From Dactylosporangium siamense (lineage in GTDB: Bacteria; Actinomycetota; Actinomycetes; Mycobacteriales; Micromonosporaceae), in assembly GCF_016862795.1 (NCBI RefSeq), contig NZ_BONQ01000090.1, positions 1 through 64,000 of the forward strand: a stretch of DNA of 64,000 nucleotides, read 5' to 3'. Of this stretch, positions 28,936-38,217 are shown one piece after another; positions within the stretch are counted from its first letter, which is position 1, and every line of letters begins with the position of its first letter. The notes below the pieces were generated by a model, which made no database searches, had not been told where the DNA came from, and saw only the letters and a list, made by a program, of their open reading frames with translations. A program made the position numbers and the translations under genes.

Positions 28936-31566
28936 TCAGTTTTCCGCGGTGGGCATACTCAGGGCGGCCGCGAGGCCCTCGCGGCCATGGACGCCGAGCT
29001 TGAGATATACACGGGCGAGGTGGTTCTCCACGGTACGGCCGGAGACGGTGAGCCGCTCGGCGATGTCCCGGTTGCTCAGCCCCCGGGCGGCGAGCAGCGC
29101 GACCTCGCGTTCCCGCCGGGTGAGCCGGTCCCCGGTGCCGGCCCGGGCCAGCAGCGGCGTGTGCAGCCCCGGGCACCGCGCGGCGAGCGCGGCGGCGGCC
29201 GCGGCGACGCGGGCCGGGTCGCGGGTCGCCCCGCCGGCCGCGACGGCGGCGGCAGCCATCGCGTCGGCGGCGTACACGGTGAATCCGAGGCGCAGGAACC
29301 GCTCCGCGGCCGCCTCCGGGTCCCCGCCTCCGACGAACGCCTGGATGGCCGCGCCCAGCGGCCATCCGTCCGGCACCGTCACCCCGGCCAGCACGGCGGC
29401 GGCCAGGTCGGGACGGCCGAGCCGGGCGAGGTCGTTGCAGATCACGACGACGGGCATGACGGCGCCGCGCCCGGCCCAGTGCCGGGCCCGCTCCGCGAGG
29501 GTCACGCACGCCCCGTGCGGGTCGCCGGTGTGCGCGGTGTGCCAGGCGACGGCCCGGTCGATCTCGTAGTGGTACATCCGGACCTGGCGCAGCTCGGGCC
29601 GGGTCGAGGCGAGTTCGGCGCGCAGCACCGCGGCCCGGGCGCTGTCGCCCTGGTGCACGGCGACGAGCAACCCGATCGCGAGCACCCAGCCGAGCCCGAT
29701 CGGCGAGTTGACCTGCCGGAAGTAGGCGGCGGCCTCGACCGCGTGCCGGCGGGCCCGGTCCAGGTCACCGGCGGGCAGTTCGAGGGACGCGAGCCCGGCG
29801 GTGATCCAGGCGAGCCCGTGCGCGTCGCCGGTGGCGGCCGCGGCCCGCAACGCCGCGCCGCCGAAGTCGCGGGCCTCGGCGGGGTGGCCGGCGTCGGTGA
29901 TGACCCGCACGCACAACCCGGCCAGGCCCGGCAGGACGCCGCTGTCGCGGTGCTCCCGGTCGGCCTCGGCGATCAGTTGGTACGCCCGGCGGGACAGCCG
30001 CATCGCCTCCGGGAACCGCCCCGCCATCATGAACGCCATGCCTCCGGCCGCGGCGGCCCGCAGCTCGTCGGGTCTGCCGTCCTCGACGAGCGGCTCCAGC
30101 AGCGCGAGGGCCTCGGTCGGCGCCCCGGACGCGGCCAGCAGCATGCCGCGCTGCGCGGCCAGCTCCGCCCGCCAGACCGGACCGTCGACGCCGGCCCCGG
30201 CGACCTCCAGGACCTCGAGGGCCTCGTCGAGGCGGCCGGCACCCCAGCCGAGGTAGAACGCGCGGGTCAGGGCGACCCCGGCCCGGCCCTCGTCGGAGTC
30301 GACGGTCGCGGCGAGCCGGTCGAGGGTCCGGTACCCGTCGGCGAACCGGCCGTCGTCGAACTGGGCCGCGCACACCAGCAGCCCCGCCTCGACGGCGCCG
30401 GTCGCCTGCCAGGCGTGCCGGGCGAGACGTTCCCGCAGCCCGGCGCCGGCCCGCAGCAGCGTCGCCCGGCGCGCCGCCTCCGTCATCCACGCCGGGTCGA
30501 ACCCGCCACCGCCGGTGAGCCGCCACACCGCCCAGCGCAGCAGGTCGTCGGCGCGCCGGGCACCGGTCCGCTCGTACAGGTCGGCGAGGGTCCGGCTGTA
30601 TCGCAACCGCGCGGACGCGGGCAGGGTGGCGCGCAGGATCTCCCCGTACAGCGGATGCGCCAGCCCCGCCGGTAACCGGTGCCCGTCGCGGCGGACCACG
30701 ATCAGCCCGCGCCGCTCCAGGGACTCGACCGCCTCCGGGTCGCACAGCTCGTGCAGCCAGCTCAGGCCGAGCTGCCCGGCGAGGGCAAGCAGCTCCAGGG
30801 CCCGCCGCTCCGCCGGGGTGGTGCTGCGCAGCCGCGCGTCGAGCAGGTCCGTGAGCCGCTGCGACGCCGTCTGCGCCGGCCGCAGGTGCCACAGCCCGTC
30901 GACGACGGCGAGCGCGCCGGTCTCCAGCGCGTCGCCGAGCAGCTCCCGCACGTAGAGCGGGTTGCCGGCGGAGACCCGCTGGATGAACGCGACAGTGATG
31001 CTGGAGACCGGCCCGTCCAGCACCGCGGCGAGCAGCGCGCTGATCGCCGCCGGCCCGAGCGGTTCCAGGTCGACCCTGGTCAGCCGGCCGGTCCTGACGA
31101 AGTCCGGGGCGGGTTGCCCGGAGCGCAGGGTGGCGATGACGTCGAGCAGCCCACCGGCGACGATCTGGTGGACGACCAGCGCCGACAGCGGGTCGAGCAG
31201 GTCGATGTCGTCGACGAGCAGGACCGCTCGGACGTCGGGGTCCGACTCGGCGGTCAGGGCCCGCACCACGGCCGCCACCGCACCACCGGCGTCGTCGACG
31301 GCCCGCGTCCGCGACGAGCTCCAACGCGCGAAGGCACCCAGCGGCACGTCCCGGCCCGCCTCGGAGGCATGCACCCGCAGCACCCGGCCGCCGCCCCGCG
31401 CGGTGACGACCTCGTCGGCGAGGCGGCTCTTGCCGATCCCCGCCGGTCCGATGACGAGGGCCCCACCGGCCTCGACCGCACCGATCGCGCCTCTCACCGC
31501 GGCCCGCTCCACGTCGCGGGCCACGAACGGCCACCGCCGCTGCGGCTGGTGCGTCTCGACCGGCAT
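28936..31566 (-). CDS. LuxR family (LAL-type) ATPase regulator
   Basis: This 876-residue protein has an N-terminal AAA-type ATPase (Walker A GPAGIGKSRL near 40-49, Walker B AVLLVDDIDLL near 115) and a long alpha-helical TPR-like middle. The C-terminal LuxR/GerE helix-turn-helix (LTRREREVALLAARGLSNRD, then VENHLARVYLKLGV) covers about 808-865. LAL proteins activate metabolic or antibiotic genes after ATP and ligand binding. ATG 31566 has GGAGG immediately upstream. It shares its orientation with the XRE-ATPase regulator and is divergent from the hydrolase/caspase pair, so it could control either side. Confidence 0.9.
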   Translation of the reverse strand: MPVETHQPQRRWPFVARDVERAAVRGAIGAVEAGGALVIGPAGIGKSRLADEVVTARGGGRVLRVHASEAGRDVPLGAFARWSSSRTRAVDDAGGAVAAVVRALTAESDPDVRAVLLVDDIDLLDPLSALVVHQIVAGGLLDVIATLRSGQPAPDFVRTGRLTRVDLEPLGPAAISALLAAVLDGPVSSITVAFIQRVSAGNPLYVRELLGDALETGALAVVDGLWHLRPAQTASQRLTDLLDARLRSTTPAERRALELLALAGQLGLSWLHELCDPEAVESLERRGLIVVRRDGHRLPAGLAHPLYGEILRATLPASARLRYSRTLADLYERTGARRADDLLRWAVWRLTGGGGFDPAWMTEAARRATLLRAGAGLRERLARHAWQATGAVEAGLLVCAAQFDDGRFADGYRTLDRLAATVDSDEGRAGVALTRAFYLGWGAGRLDEALEVLEVAGAGVDGPVWRAELAAQRGMLLAASGAPTEALALLEPLVEDGRPDELRAAAAGGMAFMMAGRFPEAMRLSRRAYQLIAEADREHRDSGVLPGLAGLCVRVITDAGHPAEARDFGGAALRAAAATGDAHGLAWITAGLASLELPAGDLDRARRHAVEAAAYFRQVNSPIGLGWVLAIGLLVAVHQGDSARAAVLRAELASTRPELRQVRMYHYEIDRAVAWHTAHTGDPHGACVTLAERARHWAGRGAVMPVVVICNDLARLGRPDLAAAVLAGVTVPDGWPLGAAIQAFVGGGDPEAAAERFLRLGFTVYAADAMAAAAVAAGGATRDPARVAAAAAALAARCPGLHTPLLARAGTGDRLTRREREVALLAARGLSNRDIAERLTVSGRTVENHLARVYLKLGVHGREGLAAALSMPTAEN

Positions 31567-31652
31567 GCTCCTCCGAACGTCCCAAGACGACTACACCACG
31601 CCGCCGCAACCATCGAGCCGTTTCTCCGCGTCGATCCGGCGCGGCCCGGCAC

Positions 31653-31658
31653 TATCAT
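31653..31658 (+). promoter_or_regulatory. possible -10 element for the hydrolase-caspase operon
   Basis: TATCAT lies 37 bases upstream of the GTG at 31695. No convincing -35 is seen at the right distance, so this is only a candidate. Confidence 0.3.
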
Positions 31659-31694
31659 GGCGGGGTCGGATTCCCGGGCGGGCGGAGGTTTGCG

Positions 31695-32513
31695 GTGCCT
31701 CGTATCGTCGGAGTCCACGGCGTGGGCAACTACGATCCGGACCTCACCGCCGACCAGGCCGCCGAGGACCTCGCGTGGATCTGGACCGACGCGCTGCGCC
31801 GGCAGTTGCCCGCCGACGCGGTCGACCTGCGGGTCGCCTACTACGCGCCGCACCTGCGCGGCGAGACCGGGCAGAGCCTGGCCTGGGACCTGCCGCTGCC
31901 GCCGGAGCTCGCCGCGGCGGTCCAGCGGTGGGCGGAGGCGCTCGGCGCGCCCGCCGAGGTCGCGCAGGGGTACCTGACCCAGCCGGCGCGACAGTTCGCG
32001 GAGTGGGTCGCCGCCCGGTTCGGCCTCGACGCGCGGCTGATGCGGTGGTTCGTCGCGACGTTCCTCACCGAGGTCGACGCCTACCTGCGCGACGAGGACG
32101 GCGCCGCCCGGCACGCCGCCCGCGACACCGTGATCCAGGCCGTCGCCACGCACCGCCCGCAGGTCGTCGTCGCGCACTCGCTCGGCTCGGTCGTGGCGTA
32201 TGAGGCGCTGCACGCGCCCCGCGACTTCACGATCGACCTGTTCCTCACCGTCGGCTCGCCCCTGGCCATGCCCGACGTGGTCCTGCACCGGCTCGCGGCG
32301 CACACCGGCACCGTGCCGCGCCGGCCGCCGCGGGTCCGCCGGTGGGTGAACGTCGCCGACGTGGGCGACGTCGTCGCGGTGCCGTCGTCCCTGGCCGGGT
32401 CGTTCGCGGTGGACGCCGACCTGCGCGAGACCGTCGGCCTGTTCGACTTCCACCGGGTCGTGAAGTATCTCAACAGCGGCGTCGTGGCAGGGGCCATTGC
32501 CTCCGTCGGGTGA
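31695..32513 (+). CDS. alpha/beta hydrolase (serine esterase/lipase type) coupled to the caspase-STAND-DnaJ gene
   Basis: This 272-residue protein starts at GTG 31695 with GGAGG six bases upstream. It has no signal peptide. An early strand with HGVGNY (H8-Y13) supplies an oxyanion-like turn, and VVVAHSLGSVVAYEAL carries the nucleophile S162 in a GxSxG-like AHSLG. Later VADVGDVV and DFHRVVKYL can supply the acid and the His. Lipase/esterase domains of this sort are known effectors in STAND-centred conflict systems. The gene overlaps the caspase fusion gene by 17 bases, so the two are made together. I infer a partner effector, for example acting on lipids or esters when triggered; the substrate is unknown. 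Confidence 0.85.
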   Translation: MPRIVGVHGVGNYDPDLTADQAAEDLAWIWTDALRRQLPADAVDLRVAYYAPHLRGETGQSLAWDLPLPPELAAAVQRWAEALGAPAEVAQGYLTQPARQFAEWVAARFGLDARLMRWFVATFLTEVDAYLRDEDGAARHAARDTVIQAVATHRPQVVVAHSLGSVVAYEALHAPRDFTIDLFLTVGSPLAMPDVVLHRLAAHTGTVPRRPPRVRRWVNVADVGDVVAVPSSLAGSFAVDADLRETVGLFDFHRVVKYLNSGVVAGAIASVG

Positions 32514-35500
32514 CCTGCGGGCCTTGAGCATCGGCATCAGCCGGTTCGGCCGCAGGCGGGAACGGGGACAGGAGGCAGCCGCCGCCCGGTGGGACCCCCT
32601 GGACTTCGCCACCGACCGGGTCCAGGCGATGACAGCGGTCCTGGCCCGGTTCGGGTACCGGTGCGAAACGCCGCCGGACCTCGCGGCGCTCACCGCGGAA
32701 CGCCTCGCCGACGGCATCTGGACCGCGGCGGCCAACCTCGGCCCCGACGGCGTCCTCGTCGTCCACCTGCTCACCCACGGACACGTGTCGGAGACCGGCG
32801 CCCTGTACGCGGTCGGCGCCGACGGCCAGCACCACTCCCTGAGCGACGTCGGGCACTGGCTGCGCAGGATCGTGGACACCCCGGGATCGCCCCGCACGCT
32901 GTTCCTGCTGGACCTGTGCCACGCCGGCGCCGCCACCCGGATGAGCTGGCAGATGTCCGTGGCCGGCGGCGACAGCCGGGCCTGGGTGATCGCGGCGTGC
33001 GCCCCGACCCGCGGCGCCTTCAGCGGCCGCTTCAGCGAGGCCGTCGTCAACGTGTTGCGGGCGTTCGCCGACAGCCGCATCGACATCGACCCGATGCTGC
33101 CCTTCATCCCGCTGGCCACGGTCGCCCGCGAGATCCGCCGCGAGGTGCAACGGCTGACCGACGAGCGCGGCGCATACGCGCAGGAGGTCACCGCCACCGT
33201 TGTCGACATCTCCGCCGAACCCACGGAGCTGCCGTTCTTCCGCAACCCGCGGCACTACACGGACCCGCGCGTCCAGGCCCGCCCGCGGGTCGACACGGCG
33301 CTCGCGCCGTTCCTCGACGACCTCGACGACACCCTGGATCCGGCGCACTTCGTGGAACGCGCCGCCGGCCACGAGGGCCGGCTCGACCTCGGCTGCTTCC
33401 AGGGCCGCCGCCGGGAGCTGCGGTTGCTGTCCGCCTGGTTCGACGGCCACGACGACGTGCGGACCCGCGTCATCACCGGCAGCCCCGGCGTCGGCAAGTC
33501 GGCGCTGCTCGGCGTGCTCGTGTGCGCGGCCCACCCGGTGCTGCGGCGCCCGACGCAGCCGATCTGGGAGCACGTCGACAAGTACCCCGCACCCAACCCG
33601 CGGCTCGTCGCCGTGCACGCCCGCCAACGGTCCCTGCCCGACCTGGTCCGCTCGCTCGCCCGGCAGCTGTCGCTGACCGTCGGCGACGATCACGCCACCG
33701 ACGACCTGCTCGCCGGGATCGCCGGCAGCCCGGAGCCGCCCGTCGTCGTCCTCGACGCCCTGGACGAGGCCGTCGACCAGGTGCAGGTGATGTCGCGGCT
33801 GCTGCTGCCGCTGGCCCGGCTCGATCGGCCGGACGGCCGCCCGGCGTGCCGGCTGCTGGTGGCGACCCGGCGGTGGGAGCGGTTCGGGCCGCTGCTCGCG
33901 CTCGCCTCCCCCGGGCTCGTCGACCTCGACGACGTGCCGACGGAGACCGTCCGCTACGACGTGGAGAGCTACGTCAGCGACCTGCTGCGCCGGCACAAGC
34001 CGTACGACACGGTCGACTACAGCGGCGCCCGGCAGACGTTCGCCGCGGCGGTCGCGACCGCGCTCACGTCGCCCGACGAGCGGTCCCGGCGCAGGGAATG
34101 GGGCGAGTTCCTCGTCGCCGGCCTGTACGCCCATCACCTCGTGACCGGCTACGCGCCCATCCGGGAGGCGGTGGATGCGGCGGAGCTGGGCTGGCGGGTA
34201 CCCATGACGCTGCCGGACCTGCTGGAGCTCGACCTGACCGTGCGCGCCGGGGTGCGGTGGCTGCGGCCCGTGCTCGCCGCGGTCGCGCACGCTCGGGGCG
34301 ACGGCATGCCGGCCAGGACCATCGGACACGCCGCCAGGGCGTTCCTCGGGGTGTCGAACCCCGAGGAGGCGCCCCCCGAGGAGATCGCGGCGGCGCTGCG
34401 CACCGCCCGCTTCTACCTGCGGCGGGTCACCGATGTGGACGGCACGACGCTGTACCGGCTGTTCCATCAGAGCCTCGCGGATCATCTGCGGTCGCATCCG
34501 GTGCAGCGGACCGAGACCGGGGCCGCCGATCCGCAGCTGCTGCTGGCCGCGCTGCTCGCGCCGTTGAGCGGGACCGACGGGCACCGGTGGGACATCGCGG
34601 AGCCGTACCTGTTGCGGCACGCGGTCCAGCACGCGGTGGACGCCGGTCAGGACACGTTGCTGCTCGACGAGGTCGAGTTCCTGGTCCACGCCGACCCCGC
34701 GGCCGTGGCGCCGCTGCTGGCCGGGCATCCGTGGTTGACCGCCGACGACCTGCTCGAGGCCGCGGCCGCCGGGCCGACGCCGTTGCAGCGGCGGCAGCTG
34801 CTGGCGCTGTGCGCGGTGCGCCACGGCGCCCACGACGCCGCCTGGCGTCTGGCGAACCCGCCCGGGCAGGCGCCCGCGCCGTGGCAGCCGGTCTGGTCGT
34901 TCGGCAGTGCCGCCACGGCGCTGGCGTGCGCGGAAGGGGCGGACGTGATCGCCGTGGGCGACCGGGCGGGCAACGTGCACCTGCTCGACCGCGACCGGGG
35001 CACACCGCTCGCGCCGGTCCACCTCGAGGCATCCCCGGTCGTCGCGCTGGCGTTCGGATACCACACCGGCCGGCTGGTCCTCCTCGCCTGCGCCGGCAGC
35101 TCGATGTGGCTGCTCGACGGCACGACGGGCGCCGTGCTGCACACCACTGTCACCGGCCCCTTCCCGTTCGGGAGCGTAAGCCTCACCTCGGTTGCCGGGC
35201 GCCTGTTCGCGGTCCTTGCCGGCCCTCTGGGCATTGTCGAACTCCTCGACGTCTTCTCCGGCGAGGACTCACTGCTGCGCACCGACCTGCCGCTCTTCCC
35301 GGCGGTGGCGCCCCTCGGCGATCGGTTCGAGCAGGTGTCCCTCGGCGGCGACGACAACCCGCTGTGCTTCACCGTCGGCGACCGGCTGCTGGCCGCGACC
35401 GCCGAGGACAGCGCCGTGGTCGTCTGGGACGTCGAGGAGCAGCGGCGGATCGACGTCGTGCCGGTGACCGGGCGGGTCGGCGCGCTCGCCGTCACCGACT

Positions 35501-36891
35501 GGGGCGACATCGCCGTGCTGGCAGCGGGGCAGGTCCTCCTGCTGGCCCACCGCAGTCAGGACGACGAGCCCGATCCCGTCGCCGAGCCCGTGGTGCCGCC
35601 GGAGCCGCCGGTGCCGCCGGAGGAGCCAGCCGTCGGCCGGGCCAGGGTGCCCGACCCACCGCCAGCCGAGGAACCGGCGCCCGACGAGGATCAGCCCAGG
35701 TCCGCGGCGCCGCACGACGGGTTCCAGGACATCATGGACGAGTTCTTCGGTGCCGCCGCCAGCCGCGGGCCGCGCCCGCGGACCCGGCCGGGCGCCGACG
35801 CGATCCTCCGCCTCGATCTCGACCTGCAGGAGACCGCGTTCGGCGTCGAGGCACCGATCACAGTCGACACCGCGGTCGTATGCGCCACCTGCACCGGCAA
35901 CGGCACCGCACCCGGCACCCACCCGGTGACCTGCGACGTCTGTGACGGCCGAGGCGAGATCCAATCGGTGCAACGCACGTTCCTCGGCCAGGTCAACAAC
36001 TCCCGGCCGTGCTCGGCGTGCCAGGGTTTCGGCATCGTCATCCCGCATCCGTGCAAGCTGTGTGCCGGGGACGGCCGGCTCCGCACCCGCCGCTCGCTGA
36101 CCGTGAAGATCCCGGCCGGGGTCGAGGACGGCATGCGCGTCCGGCTCGCCCGGCAGGGCGAGGTCGGTCCCGGCGGCGGTCCTGCCGGCGACCTGTACGT
36201 CGAGATCCACGAGCGCCCGCACGACGTGTACTCCCGCAAGGGCGACGATCTGCACTGCCGGATCACCGTCCCGATGACGGTGGCGGCCCTCGGCACCCGG
36301 TTCACGATCAAGACCCTCGACGGCGAGGAAACCGTCGATGTCGAGCGCGGTACCCAGCCGGGATCAACGTTGCGCATCGCCGGCAAGGGCGTGCCGCACC
36401 TGCGCGAGCGCGGCCGGGGTGACCTGTTCGTCCACCTCGACATCCGGACACCGGCCAATCTCAGCACCGCCGAGCGCCGGACGCTCACGCAGTTCGTGGG
36501 CGTCCGGGCGGAGCAGGCCACCATCGTGCCGTCCTCCTACAGCGAGCACGAACAGGACGTCCACCTGCAGGCGGCGGTGCCGATGGCCCTGGCCGCGCTC
36601 GGCACGAGCGTCGAGGTGCGGACGCCGACCAAGGGCGACGTGCAGGTCAGCATCTCCGCGGGCACGCAGCCGAACGCCAAGACCCGCCTCCGCGGCCACG
36701 GCAGCCTCGGCGCCACCGGAAAGGCCGGTGACGTCATGGTCCAGTTCGACGTGCAGGTGCCCACCGACCTGAGCCTCGAGGCGGAGCGGGTGCTGCGGCG
36801 GTTCGCGGAGCTGCGCAACGAGACCACCGTGCCAGGGTCGGAGCCATCAGGCTTCTTCAGTCGCGTCCGGGACGCGTTCAACGGCAGGTGA
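32497..36891 (+). CDS. caspase-like protease / STAND NTPase / propeller / DnaJ zinc-finger and C-terminal domain fusion
   Basis: This 1464-residue protein lies in one open frame. Residues 1-240 are a caspase-like domain with catalytic His in LLTHGH (H94 or H96) and Cys C141 in LLDLCHAG. Residues 300-600 are a STAND-type NTPase with Walker A GSPGVGKSA (328-336) and Walker B VVVLDALDEA (416-425). A helical part follows, then WD-like blades (about 795-1020, e.g. DSAVVVWDVEEQRRID). After a Pro/Glu linker come a G/F-like FQDIMDEFFG (1076-1085) and DnaJ CTD I with four intact CxxCxGxG motifs (C1129, C1146, C1172, C1186). CTD II (about 1250-1333) and an extra CTD II-like copy (about 1352-1440) end the protein. 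No J domain or HPD is present. The TTG start overlaps the hydrolase gene. I infer a stress- or phage-triggered protease. Confidence 0.9.
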   Translation: MPPSGDLRALSIGISRFGRRRERGQEAAAARWDPLDFATDRVQAMTAVLARFGYRCETPPDLAALTAERLADGIWTAAANLGPDGVLVVHLLTHGHVSETGALYAVGADGQHHSLSDVGHWLRRIVDTPGSPRTLFLLDLCHAGAATRMSWQMSVAGGDSRAWVIAACAPTRGAFSGRFSEAVVNVLRAFADSRIDIDPMLPFIPLATVAREIRREVQRLTDERGAYAQEVTATVVDISAEPTELPFFRNPRHYTDPRVQARPRVDTALAPFLDDLDDTLDPAHFVERAAGHEGRLDLGCFQGRRRELRLLSAWFDGHDDVRTRVITGSPGVGKSALLGVLVCAAHPVLRRPTQPIWEHVDKYPAPNPRLVAVHARQRSLPDLVRSLARQLSLTVGDDHATDDLLAGIAGSPEPPVVVLDALDEAVDQVQVMSRLLLPLARLDRPDGRPACRLLVATRRWERFGPLLALASPGLVDLDDVPTETVRYDVESYVSDLLRRHKPYDTVDYSGARQTFAAAVATALTSPDERSRRREWGEFLVAGLYAHHLVTGYAPIREAVDAAELGWRVPMTLPDLLELDLTVRAGVRWLRPVLAAVAHARGDGMPARTIGHAARAFLGVSNPEEAPPEEIAAALRTARFYLRRVTDVDGTTLYRLFHQSLADHLRSHPVQRTETGAADPQLLLAALLAPLSGTDGHRWDIAEPYLLRHAVQHAVDAGQDTLLLDEVEFLVHADPAAVAPLLAGHPWLTADDLLEAAAAGPTPLQRRQLLALCAVRHGAHDAAWRLANPPGQAPAPWQPVWSFGSAATALACAEGADVIAVGDRAGNVHLLDRDRGTPLAPVHLEASPVVALAFGYHTGRLVLLACAGSSMWLLDGTTGAVLHTTVTGPFPFGSVSLTSVAGRLFAVLAGPLGIVELLDVFSGEDSLLRTDLPLFPAVAPLGDRFEQVSLGGDDNPLCFTVGDRLLAATAEDSAVVVWDVEEQRRIDVVPVTGRVGALAVTDWGDIAVLAAGQVLLLAHRSQDDEPDPVAEPVVPPEPPVPPEEPAVGRARVPDPPPAEEPAPDEDQPRSAAPHDGFQDIMDEFFGAAASRGPRPRTRPGADAILRLDLDLQETAFGVEAPITVDTAVVCATCTGNGTAPGTHPVTCDVCDGRGEIQSVQRTFLGQVNNSRPCSACQGFGIVIPHPCKLCAGDGRLRTRRSLTVKIPAGVEDGMRVRLARQGEVGPGGGPAGDLYVEIHERPHDVYSRKGDDLHCRITVPMTVAALGTRFTIKTLDGEETVDVERGTQPGSTLRIAGKGVPHLRERGRGDLFVHLDIRTPANLSTAERRTLTQFVGVRAEQATIVPSSYSEHEQDVHLQAAVPMALAALGTSVEVRTPTKGDVQVSISAGTQPNAKTRLRGHGSLGATGKAGDVMVQFDVQVPTDLSLEAERVLRRFAELRNETTVPGSEPSGFFSRVRDAFNGR

Positions 36892-38199
36892 GGACAGGGC
36901 CGCGCCGACCGCGACCTGTTGCATCGCCAGGACACACGCCTCGGCGACGGCCGGGGCCAGGTGGTGGGTGTCGAAGACGATGCGGACCTGGACCGCGTCC
37001 ACGGCGTCCTCCACGTTGACCATCAGCGGCTCGTGCGGGCTGTCGCGGGCCACCGGCCAGTCGAGCCGGGTCCGCGCCAGGGCCTCCATCATCAGCTCCG
37101 GGGTGGCCCCGTCGCCCAGGTCGAGGCGGTCGCCGGTGCGGCGGTCGTTGAACAGCACCGACAGGTCGATCGGTTCACCGCGTTCGCGTTCGACGTCCGC
37201 GACGACCTCGGCCAGGCGCAGCGGGTCGAAGCTGGCGTACTTGTACGTCGACATGACCGCCCGGCGCACCCGGTCCAGGACCTCCGGGAACGGTGCGCCG
37301 GCAACGTCGACGACGCACAGACCGGCCTGGTTCACGGGGCTGACCACGTCGGCGAGGCCCGGCCAGAACCGGTTGCCGACGATCGGCCGGATCACCACCG
37401 GCTCGACGCCGAACACCCGGGCGGCGGCCACCGCGAACACCGCGAGCAGCGCCGCCGCCGGGTCGACGCCGTGGCGCTCCACGATGATCCGCAGCGCCAG
37501 GTGCATCGCCGGGGAGTGCAGGAGGCCTTCGCGGTAGCGCGGTTCGCACGGGTCGGTGGAGGCCGGCACGGTACGGGCGGGCACGGTGCGCAGCTGCCGC
37601 CGCCAGTAGCGCAGCGCAGCCTCGTTCTGGCGTTGCCCCGCGGGGGAACGCTGGCGGCGCGCCTGTTCCAGTGGTTGCAGGCCGGCGACGGGCGCGGACT
37701 CGCGGCGGGTGACCTCGTCCATCATGATGGCGCCGCCGAGGGCGTCGGTGACCAGGTGCGTGGCGACGGTGACCTGATGCGTCAGCTCGCCGTGCCGCCG
37801 CACCACGCCGACCCTGACGGGCCAGTCCTTGACGTGGTCGAGGTCGCCCGAGCGGTACCAGTCGAACAGGGCGGACGCGAAGGTCTCGGCGTCGTCGGGC
37901 GCGTCGTAGACCTCGATCGTGAACTCGCCGCCGGCCGACACCTCCTGGCGGACCCGCCCGTCGGCATCGAACCGCAGTCTCGTGCGCATGCTCTGGTACC
38001 GGCCGAGCGTGTACCGCAGGTCGTCCACGATGTCGTCGAGGGTGGTGCCGGGCTTGAGCCGGCTCGGGCCGCCGATCGGGATCCAGCTGCGCTGGCGCAC
38101 CATGGCGAGCCAGATCTCCTGCTGGCCCCACGCCAGGTCGTCGACCCCGGACCCGTCACCGGCGAACTCGAACCGCACCTGGTCGGACATGACAAACAT
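36847..38199 (-). CDS. stand-alone condensation-domain protein
   Basis: This 450-residue protein resembles a single NRPS condensation domain: LAWGQQEIWLAM at the start (core C1), a central ATHLVTDALGG in place of HHxxxDG, and IRPIVGNRF and DLSVLFNDRR further on. The catalytic second His and the Asp are kept, while the first His is Thr and the Gly is Ala. No adenylation or carrier domain is nearby. Such free-standing proteins can act as acyltransferases on small substrates. ATG 38199 has GGAGAG six bases upstream. The 3' end overlaps the end of the convergent caspase-DnaJ gene by 45 bases. It lies 18 bases behind a PadR gene, probably its regulator. Confidence 0.8.
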   Translation of the reverse strand: MFVMSDQVRFEFAGDGSGVDDLAWGQQEIWLAMVRQRSWIPIGGPSRLKPGTTLDDIVDDLRYTLGRYQSMRTRLRFDADGRVRQEVSAGGEFTIEVYDAPDDAETFASALFDWYRSGDLDHVKDWPVRVGVVRRHGELTHQVTVATHLVTDALGGAIMMDEVTRRESAPVAGLQPLEQARRQRSPAGQRQNEAALRYWRRQLRTVPARTVPASTDPCEPRYREGLLHSPAMHLALRIIVERHGVDPAAALLAVFAVAAARVFGVEPVVIRPIVGNRFWPGLADVVSPVNQAGLCVVDVAGAPFPEVLDRVRRAVMSTYKYASFDPLRLAEVVADVERERGEPIDLSVLFNDRRTGDRLDLGDGATPELMMEALARTRLDWPVARDSPHEPLMVNVEDAVDAVQVRIVFDTHHLAPAVAEACVLAMQQVAVGAALSSPAVERVPDATEEA

Positions 38200-38217
38200 G
38201 GCAGCTCTCCGCGGGCT

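Noticed and set aside
26533-30675. A 1380-codon open frame on the plus strand across two regulators
   Set aside because: It spans two well-supported minus-strand genes and their gap and has repetitive low-complexity composition, typical of a shadow in GC-rich DNA.
32470-35142. An 890-codon open frame opposite the caspase-STAND gene
   Set aside because: No protein-like motif is seen; the plus strand carries the Walker and caspase motifs.
35561-35770. A gene boundary between the STAND/propeller part and the DnaJ part
   Set aside because: The frame is continuous through a Pro/Glu-rich linker without a stop, and no ribosome site with a good start was found in it, so a single fused protein is the simpler reading.
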